A stretch of 64,000 nt of DNA from Loripinus fragilis. Lineage: Eukaryota > Mollusca > Bivalvia > Lucinida > Lucinidae. Made by a program: the position numbers and the translations under genes. The notes beneath the pieces were generated by a model that saw nothing but the letters and a program-made list of their open reading frames with translations, did no database searches and was not told the origin of the DNA. Each line of letters begins with the position of its first letter. Position 1 is the stretch's first letter. Location of the stretch: positions 61,722,253 through 61,786,252 of the forward strand of contig OZ026525.1 in the NCBI GenBank assembly GCA_964019695.1. Reading direction: 5' to 3'. Below are positions 57,181-64,000 of this stretch, one piece after another.

Positions 57181-58727
57181 TCACCCTTAATTCAGATGTG
57201 GATCAGGACACAAAGATATTAGGTGTGCATGAAAGACCCCTAACTTATCAATGCATCATCTCCTAGAAACAGAAACAGATGACCTAACTAGTCCAACCAA
57301 GGTCAATACTAAGAAGCTATACTCCCTACTAAAACACTAAAGCAAGACAATAGTGGCATATCGTCCTTGAAGGCAAATGGAAAGACATTCACTGCAGATG
57401 TAGAAAAGGCTTATACCTTCAACCAACAGTTCCACTCCATTTTCAGCCCTAAATCCCCATCATCTCTAAAAGCCCTAGCCCAAATGACCCTACATGATAT
57501 GCATGATTCTGGGTCAACCAAATCCACACATTTAGCCCATATACTAAAATGGCAGACATCCGAATTTCAGCTATAGAAATTGAGAATGCAGAAGCTCAAC
57601 CCCCATAAGGCATCAGGTCCATACCAGATCAAACCTATTGTGCTCCAAACCCTTCATAAAGAATTAGCACCCATCCTCCAAGTGATTTCCAAAGATCCAT
57701 TGACCAGGCCAAAGTACCAAGTATATGTAAGGAAGCAAATGTGTCCCCAATATTAAAAAAGGATGACAAAACTGATCCCCCAAGTTACCACCCTATTTCC
57801 CTTACATGTGTCCTTTGTATTTAGTCCTAGAACATGTAGCCTCCAACATTTCAAAACACTTCACAAAACAAAATATTTTTTACGACCTGCAGCCTGGTTC
57901 CGAGAGAAGTGGTCATGCGAGACCCAGCTGATCATGTTAATTGACGAACTTTCCAAAAATATGCTGTCACGAAAATTTACTAGATTTTAGTAAACCATTT
58001 GATAAAGTTGCACTGGAAAAATTACTTCAAAATCTTCATCGGAGACACTTTAAATTGGATAAAAAACCTTTTAGACAGTAATAAACAGTCAGTTACAAAC
58101 GGCTTCCACTCTGGTACAATCCCAGTCTCCTCTGGTGTCCCCCAGGGCTCTGTTCTCGGACCCATCTTATTCCTTGAATATATAAATGACCTACCTGAGC
58201 ATTTAAGGTCAAGAGTAAGACTTTTCGCAGATGACGCTGCCATGTACCTTTGCATCAGCAACATATCCGAAGCAAACATCTTACAAGAGGACCTCTGCAA
58301 ACTGGAAAAATGGGAAGGGTCTTGGGACATGATCTTTAACCCCTCAAAATGTCAGGTATTACCAGGTTGAAGACTCCCATACCCTCCTAATACTTCCTTC
58401 ACAATACGGAATTAGAAACTGTATCTGCTGCCAAATACCTACGAGTCACCATATCCGACGACCTGAACTGGGGAACTCGCATAGAAAATATCATCAAAAG
58501 GGCTAACCAAACACTAGGGTTCCTAAAGAGGAACATCAAGGTACATAATCAAGACTTAAAGTCAACAGCATATAAAACTTTCATCCGGCCACAGTTGGAA
58601 TATGCTTCTACTATATGGTCCCCACACACTGCTACTGACATATACAAACTTGAATCTGTTCAATGCATGGCTGCCTGGTGGGCTACTAGTGACTACTGGC
58701 AAACCTCTAGCGTTACCACAATGCTTG

Positions 58728-58930
58728 AAAGGGGCGCAGTGGCTCAGTGGTAGAGTGCTTGACTCGAGACTGAGGGGCGGCGGGTTCGAGCCTCACCGGC
58801 GTCACTGCGTTGTGGTCCTTGAGCATGACACATTTATCCTAACTTAGTACTGGTTTAACCCAGGAAGACCCATCCCTGTTTAACTGAAAGATTGTTGATG
58901 GCACGTAAAGAATTAAATCAAACAAACAAA
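58728..58930 (+). mobile_element. SINE S1, full length with 10-bp TSD, inserted in the LINE
   Basis: TSD ACAATGCTTG at 58718-58727 and 58931-58940. A box 'GTGGCTCAGTGGTAGAGTGC', B box GGGTTCGAGCCTC, tail 'TTGATGGCACGTAAAGAATT'. Confidence 0.93.
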
Positions 58931-59339
58931 ACAATGCTTGGAAACCTCAACTGGCGTACTCTAGACCAGAGACGCATAGATAGTCGATTTGTCATGATGA
59001 ATAAGGTCACCTATGACCTTGTTGTTATCCCTGAATATCCCTGAATATGCATACTTAATACGAGATCGAAGGAGTCTAAATGCATCCACCCTCTGGCATA
59101 CAAACAGATCTCCGCCTCTACCAACTGTTAAACAGCTTCTTCCTCCAAACAATCGTGCATAATTGGAACGCCCTCCCAACTTGCACTGTCTTGCTCCCTA
59201 TACCGTGGCACAGTTTAGTCATGCTGTTTGCCAAGTGGTGTATGTATCCCCTAATCACCAGATTCTGTTTTTTTTTTTATCTTTTAACTATATTACTGTT
59301 TCTTACTGTTGTAGACGTCAAATATCAGGCATCTCTGCC

Positions 59340-59846
59340 TCTTCCAGACGCATTTGGATAGTTTGTATAAACTCTGGTAGTTTGGCCGGAAATATAACAA
59401 GCTGGGTCGAACTTGGATGGATGGTGCTTCCACCAATTCTTTAGCCTACTTTTAAAACAGTTCAAGGAGGGTGCCTGTACAATTTGCTCTGGCAAACTGT
59501 TCTATGTGTCAACAACTCTATTGCCGAAACCGCTAGCACGGATCTTCAGTCTTGACCTACGCTTAAATAATTTCAGCGAATGACCACGGGTTGAGGTATA
59601 CTCTGATAGTGTAAAGAGCTTGTTTTGTCAACTTTGTCTATGTCGTGAAGTATCTTGCATACTTGGATAACATCAGCCCTTTCCCGTCTGTACGAAGCCT
59701 TTCACTGTATGATAGGTGTGATATACTACTTATAAGCCTTGTGGCACGTCTCTGTACGTTTTCAATTGCAACTCTATCCTTTTTGAATACTGGGCACCAC
59801 ACTGTTGATGCGTATTCTAAGTGAGGGCGGACCAATGATTTGATTA
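59340..59846 (-). mobile_element. Non-LTR LINE fragment, C-terminal half, inverted
   Basis: Minus strand LLIKSLVRPHLEYASTVWCP, then ENVQRRATRLISSISHLSY and SERL, followed in shifted frames by ADVIQVCKILHDIDKV-like sequence. This is the usual post-RT region of CR1/Jockey-type elements. It is cut at the left by R1. Confidence 0.85.
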
Positions 59847-60130
59847 AAAGTAAGTAAGGGTGCAAAGATCAGGAATCGATACAATCAAGTACCACACCTG
59901 ACCCAAGATACCAATGGGAAAGTGACAAACTCATAGTTAGACACAACAATCGAGAGTCAAGAGGTCAGCCCTTTCCCAGCAGGTAACCACAAGGCACAAA
60001 TAAACAGACGCGCACAAAGGCATAACAAACACAAGACAGAAAACATATATGATCCACAAAAGAAGTACCGCCTTGGAACGGTCAGTAAAAATATTTTACT
60101 GGAGGGCTTAAACCAGATTCACGGCACCAA
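59847..60130 (+). repeat. Dispersed repeat R1, copy 3
   Basis: 'AAGTAAGGGTGCAAAGATCA' to 'GGCTTAAACCAGATTCACGG'. It sits exactly at the end of the inverted LINE fragment. Confidence 0.85.
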
Positions 60131-60479
60131 CACTCGTGTTTTCGCACTGTACAAACTCACCCCAGACACTTTGCTTATACTTTATTTCATCTACCCCCCT
60201 TTAGCTTTGGTATACGGAATACCTTCCTGAAGTCCTCTTATGATCTAATATACGTCACTGATAAAATAAAAGCCCCACTTCGAGCTGGTTGCTTTACTTT
60301 TATTTACTTTGATTGCATTATTGCTTTTATGCGTGTGTCTTCGTTGTTTCTATTCTACTTTCTCTTTCTCATTACTACGTTATGTCCTGGCCTGTGATAC
60401 TCTGTAATACGTGCAATCAGCTTACTTCCAACCTGGAAGTCCTACTGTTATACTATCTGGAGTCCATACCAACGAGACC

Positions 60480-60970
60480 AGAAACACCAGATTGAAATGG
60501 TCCAGAGAAGAGCTGCATCCACCAATAGGTACAGGAACGCTTTACAAAATTGTGCATGGACTAATAGATATCCCACCAACAGACTACCTGACGCAGACCA
60601 GTATCAGCAGTACTCTACATCGACGGATTGTTAATTACAGCTTCTTCCCGCGGACAATCCCACTTTGGAACAGACAACCAACAGCCGCAGCTGAGGCTCC
60701 CTCCTTGGTATCCTTCAAGAGGGAGCTGTTTAACCTAACCTTCTAATGGGGATTCATCCCCCAGCCCTGAATGTACACCCAGATGAAGAGTGATGAGCTG
60801 TGCCGTCGGGTCTTGCACCCAGGTATCCTGAGGGAAGGCGGATTGGTCGAAAAGTGGCTGGGAACAACTTTTTCTGTTCCTAGTGCATTCTTACGCCCTC
60901 TTACAGTCTAATGCTATTATTGTTCTCTTTAACTTTCTCTCTTGTGCACCACTAACACTAAAGAAATGTC
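60480..60970 (+). mobile_element. Non-LTR LINE 3' end, C-terminus plus 3' UTR
   Basis: IEMVQRRAA-like start, then TLYKIVHGLIDIPPTDYLTQ, NYSFFPRTIPLWNRQPTAAA and APSLVSFKRELFNLTF with stop at 60744-60746. This is a different LINE lineage from the ones at 55.5 and 59.5 kb. The following ~220 bp are probably its 3' UTR. Confidence 0.85.
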
Positions 60971-61021
60971 AAGTATGACAGCTTAGTGTAACGATGTATG
61001 TGTTTTACTATGGGGTGCCGT

Positions 61022-61425
61022 TTTCCATAAATTGAATTATGGATATCCAAAATTCAATTTGATTTTTGGATATCCATAATTCATTTAAGGATATCCAAAA
61101 ATCAACGTATTTATGGATATCCAAAAATCAGTTATGGATATCCATAAATCGATTTATGGATATCCTAAATGCAGTATGATTTTTGGATATCCTAAAATAA
61201 ATTTTGGATATCCATAAATGGTTTTTGGATATCCATAAATGAATTTAGAATATCCATAAATTATGATTTTGGGATATCCTGAAATGAATTTAGGATATCC
61301 ATAAATAAATTAATGATATCCATAAATATTTTTTGGATATCCAGAAATGAATTATGGATATCCATAAATGATTTATTGATATCCATAATTATTTATGGAT
61401 AAATGAATTATGGATATCCATTAAT
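61022..61425. repeat. GGATATCC-rich degenerate array
   Basis: About 14 exact GGATATCC palindromes and three near matches in ~400 bp, in the pattern 'TTTATGGATATCCATAAAT' with 15-30 nt spacing. Both strands read much the same. Confidence 0.85.
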
Positions 61426-62050
61426 AAGGAATAAATACTAAAACGCACCTACAGACGGGGAAGACACAGTGCGACTATGCTCAAGATTGGGCCCAGCACT
61501 TTTTTGGAAGATGAAGAAGATGAAGATGAAGAACCTCATGGGCGTAGACAACAAAGTGTTGTCTCCCTTAGCATTTCAATCGACCTTGACCTTTGTGAAA
61601 TTTTTGACAACTCCTCCATTGATGTGACGTCATTTATGTTGACAATATCCGCCATTTTGCGATTACGCCGGAGAAACTCCGCATAGCTTTTGGCTAAGAA
61701 CTAAGTGGTGGGCCCGCTTGGGCGGTGCACAGAGGTATGGTTTATTCATCATGGCCCAATAGAAAGTTCTATCATCAAATATGGCCACAAAACCTTGGCA
61801 GTGTCGAGTATTTTACTTTCGATTTTGATTAAAGTATTTTGATAATTTTCTTTCATTTTCACTTCCAAGTTCCATGTGATCTGGCAAGAAAACAAAATCA
61901 TTTCAGTCTTTTGACTGTTCAGTGCAGCCGAGTAGTATGATTGTCAAGTGTATAGTCTAGGGTTAATCAACCTTATTTACAAGTGTTATCTGCTTTGTGA
62001 GGTTGTCCGTGTCTCCCATGACTCGAGTGAGTCTCCTACTCAACTAATCC
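61426..62050. other. Intergenic, unassigned
   Basis: A 69-codon ORF (61477-61686) with an acidic EDEEDEDEE run is present, but nothing else supports it as a gene. No repeat recognised. Confidence 0.35.
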
Positions 62051-62054
62051 GAGC

Positions 62055-62395
62055 CTTCTTTCTTTCTTTCTCTTTATACTGCCAGACCCTCTTTCGAGTA
62101 TTATCGGCAGGTGTACTTTGTACACTCCGGGTTGCAGGATGAAAGCCTACAAGTAACCATATCGAAATTACCGTAGGGTTCTTTAACCTGCACAAGGGGT
62201 GACTTTCCCTGCACAGGGGACATCCAGTTAACGTCCCGATCCGAAGGACGATGCACTTATCTAGTGTCATCCCTGCAAATGACACTAGAGAAAGCGTGTT
62301 CGGACACCGAAATTTTTCTCGCCGCGAGCGGGAATTGAACCTGGGACCTCTAGCACCAGAGGCAAGTGCCTAACCACTGAGCTACCACGCTTCTC
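62055..62395 (-). mobile_element. tRNA-derived SINE family S3 (inverted)
   Basis: Minus-strand head 'GTGGTAGCTCAGTGGTTAGG' and T arm 'CCCAGGTTCAATTCCCGC'; body 'CATCGTCCTTCGGATCGGGA' CGTTAACTGG, 'GGTTAAAGAACCCTACGGTA'. The 'CCTTCGGATCGGGACGTTAA' motif is common in mollusc SINEs. The far end, near 'AAAGAGAAAGAAAGAAAGAA', acts as the tail. Confidence 0.8.
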
Positions 62396-62660
62396 TGATG
62401 TTTAAGTGGCTTTTACATATTTTGATATTTGCCACTAACATCAGAGTAACTCCTATTACGAAAATCCAGAATTTTCTTCACCTATCAAAAATTGAGTATT
62501 TTTACCAAAAATATTGACAGATGAATGATGTATTCATTAGATAACTGCTTAAAATGATAAAACTAATGAACATACAACTGAAAATTAAAAGAAGTTTCGC
62601 TTTTTAAGTGATTAATGGGAAGTGATGGGTAATGAATAGCAGGAAGGTGGGAGGCAAAAA

Positions 62661-62699
62661 ATGGCGGATCGAGTGGACGTAGATTTCGCGCCACCGTGA
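62661..62699 (+). CDS. Upstream ORF before the MYND gene
   Basis: AAAAATGGCGG start, 12 codons (MADRVDVDFAPP) then TGA, 16 nt before the main ATG. 'ATGGCGG' just downstream of a promoter is common in animal 5' leaders. It may lower translation of the main ORF, or be the true start of a differently spliced product. Confidence 0.35.
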   Translation: MADRVDVDFAPP

Positions 62700-62715
62700 T
62701 TTTTGGATATTAATA

Positions 62716-63444
62716 ATGGAAGGATTGCCCAGTGTTATACCGAAATCGATCGTGGAAGTTCTAAACAGACTGGAGAATGATGAGGACAACCTATTCTCGT
62801 GGAAACTCACGCGGAGTCAGGATAAATTCTCATTAACTGTCAGTTGCAAACTTCCCGCCAAAACTCCCAACAAAGCCAAGGACGACAACAAGGTAACCGG
62901 ACGTACTACTGTGAAACCAGTAAAGAGACGTCGTCGGAAGAAGAATAGATCTCCCTCTGTGTTGGCTCGTTCTAGGAAGAGACACGCGCGGTTCCTGGAA
63001 AAGAAGTTAGCTGGAAAACCAGATTTGGCTTCGCCAGAAGAGGACCAGCAGGATACAGATATTAATCCTGTGTGTGTAAAGGAACTGGAAAATACCAGTC
63101 TTGCTTGTGGTAGTAACAGGGACCTGGTGTCTTCGGAAAATCCAGCACCAAGCCCAGCTTCTGATCCTGACTTGTTGTCGGTGAGCGAACAGGCAATTCT
63201 TTGTGAAATTCTGGACACCATTGATAGTGACGATAGTGACAACGATGTGGTTGTGAGCAGTGCCAGTGTATATAGTGTTTGTTCTAACTGTAAGCAACCA
63301 CCCAAAAAAGGAGAGGACCTTAAACGTTGTTCGCGCTGTCAATTTACCCGCTACTGCAGCGAGCAGTGCCAGAGGAAGGATTGGGACTTTCACCGGTTTG
63401 CTTGTTCCGTTATGGCCAAGAAGTCGGACACTGTGAAAGCTTAA
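62716..63444 (+). CDS. MYND-type zinc finger protein, single exon, 242 aa
   Basis: The ATG context is TAATAATGG. The N-terminus (aa 1-50, EVLNRLENDEDNLFSW..) is mixed. Residues 68-98 are strongly basic (KRRRRKKNRSPSVLARSRKR), a likely nuclear localisation signal. Residues 160-180 are acidic (DTIDSDDSDND). The MYND finger at 189-230 has all eight ligands: C189, C192, C205, C208, C214, C218, H226 and C230, in the spacing C-x2-C-x12-C-x2-C-x5-C-x3-C-x7-H-x3-C. MYND fingers bind proline-rich peptides in partner proteins, often transcription corepressors. There is no SET or other enzymatic domain. The 'ENDEDNLFSWKL...RSPS..AR...R...FLEKK' layout recalls intronless repetitive proteins of molluscs and corals linked to retroelements, so this may be a dispersed multi-copy family member. 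No polyadenylation signal was identified. Overlapping minus-strand ORFs are shadows. Confidence 0.8.
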   Translation: MEGLPSVIPKSIVEVLNRLENDEDNLFSWKLTRSQDKFSLTVSCKLPAKTPNKAKDDNKVTGRTTVKPVKRRRRKKNRSPSVLARSRKRHARFLEKKLAGKPDLASPEEDQQDTDINPVCVKELENTSLACGSNRDLVSSENPAPSPASDPDLLSVSEQAILCEILDTIDSDDSDNDVVVSSASVYSVCSNCKQPPKKGEDLKRCSRCQFTRYCSEQCQRKDWDFHRFACSVMAKKSDTVKA

Positions 63445-64000
63445 ATTCTCTGCCACAAGAACCTGTACATATTTGTAAACTAAGTGTTTTTTACAGTTTC
63501 ACAGTTTTGCACATTTACTTTTATTAACACTAACATTCTACAGGATTTTATCCTTGTGTCCTTTATCTTACCCTGTTACCAGGGGTGCTCCTAGTTAAGA
63601 GGAGGCTTATACAGATCAGAAGAAGAAGAAGAATACAGCTTAATCACCAACTATATATGTACAGAGGGTAGGCTACAATGGGTGTGGATAATTTCCATCT
63701 TTGTAAGATTTAAATGAAAAATATCATTTTATTTTAGAGATAAATCATAACTCGACTCTATTTTAACTTTTTATGGCACCGATCTTTCATTAAATAACCA
63801 TACTTTCAGGGACCAAGCTGGCCCAGAATTTTAGGGAGAAGTGACTTCTCCCTGCAGAAAATTAGGGAGAAGTGACAGTCAGATAGGGAGAAGTTATAGC
63901 GCAAAATTACGACATTTTCTGTCAATTTAGAAGCAAATTAGCCATTACACATACTATTGCCACTTAATGGAAGGAGAAACACGATGCAGTGGTAGTAGAT
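63445..64000. other. Window end, unassigned
   Basis: Contains a short (AGA)n run near 63620 and 'AGGGAGAAGTGAC' repeats (63835-63890, three copies). No gene recognised. Confidence 0.5.

Larger units (their letters stand above)
56103..59260 (+). mobile_element. Decayed non-LTR (CR1/Jockey-like) LINE, endonuclease end and reverse transcriptase
   Basis: In order: VCVLGDFTFP (end of endonuclease domain), GQNILDLFLTSNPTLI and VLPGLSDQ, LIRKRD..YYKRW and FLKYKNLVHRVSERAYERYI. After an R1 insertion (56909-57180) come KASGPYQIKP, LEHVASNISKHF, SGVPQGSVLGPILF and FADD (58224-58235, catalytic), then WNTR-like GWGTRIENII.., TFIRPQLEYASTIW, LNWRTLDQRRIDSRF and FLQTIVHNWNALPT. Stops and frame changes are frequent, so it is dead. 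A SINE splits it at 58728. Confidence 0.88.

Noticed and set aside
61477..61686. 69-aa acidic ORF
   Set aside because: Only a low-complexity acidic run; no homology, splice or context support.
62817..63456. Minus-strand ORFs of 162 and 149 aa
   Set aside because: They are shadows of the MYND gene; the plus frame has the zinc-finger ligands in canonical spacing.

Overview
The window is animal nuclear DNA, most likely from a bivalve mollusc. It is AT-rich, its genes are split by introns, and it is packed with short palindromic DNA transposons, tRNA-derived SINEs, decayed LINEs and the 'TATACCCCCGCAAAC...GTCCGTCCG' type of dispersed repeat familiar from bivalve genomes. The organism call is an inference from repeat style, not from a marker gene. 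There are no operons, bacterial signals or functional tRNA/rRNA genes.

Two protein-coding loci are supported. (1) From 3940 to 48862 on the + strand lie the last 15 coding exons (749 codons plus TAA) of the HEATR6 orthologue, a HEAT-repeat protein. All 15 exons join in frame with GT-AG junctions, and the reconstructed protein is collinear with the C-terminal ~60% of vertebrate HEATR6. The 5' exons lie upstream of the window. Several exons (8143-8242, 15272-15353, 16914-17003, 17663-17797, 21270-21394, 33269-33345, 35573-35650) are too short to show as ORFs and were placed from splice sites and family conservation. (2) At 62716-63444 (+) is an intact single-exon 242-aa protein with a basic middle, an acidic stretch and a canonical C-terminal MYND zinc finger.

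The most unusual feature is what has happened at the HEATR6 splice junctions. Exon 2 is followed by 46 further copies, in an unbroken 41-bp register, of its own last ~29 nt plus the 5' splice donor. Exon 5 is preceded by 18 extra copies of its own 3' splice acceptor plus most of the exon, in 84/98/101-bp units. Exon 10 is followed by about four diverged copies of its 3' half plus donor. Exons 3 and 14 each have one short upstream copy of acceptor plus exon start. Five of the 15 exons therefore show boundary-spanning duplication, always on the intron side, and in every clear case only the copy next to the exon (or, for exon 5, the last two) gives an open protein. Many introns also have transposon ends within 5-60 nt of the splice site.

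Layout: 1-3939 upstream intron (180-bp and 179-bp tandem repeats, foldback element, SINE); 3940-48862 HEATR6 with introns containing a mariner (19.6-20.7 kb), a mariner-like non-autonomous element (22.3-23.2 kb), an ORF-poor 5.0-kb inverted-repeat element (24.7-29.8 kb) and a nested Tc1-type element of 7.2 kb (40.4-47.5 kb); 48863-55100 intergenic repeats; 55.2-60.8 kb several decayed non-LTR retrotransposon pieces; 61.0-61.4 kb a GGATATCC-rich array; 62.05-62.4 kb a SINE; 62.7-63.4 kb the MYND gene; 63.45-64.0 kb no recognised gene.
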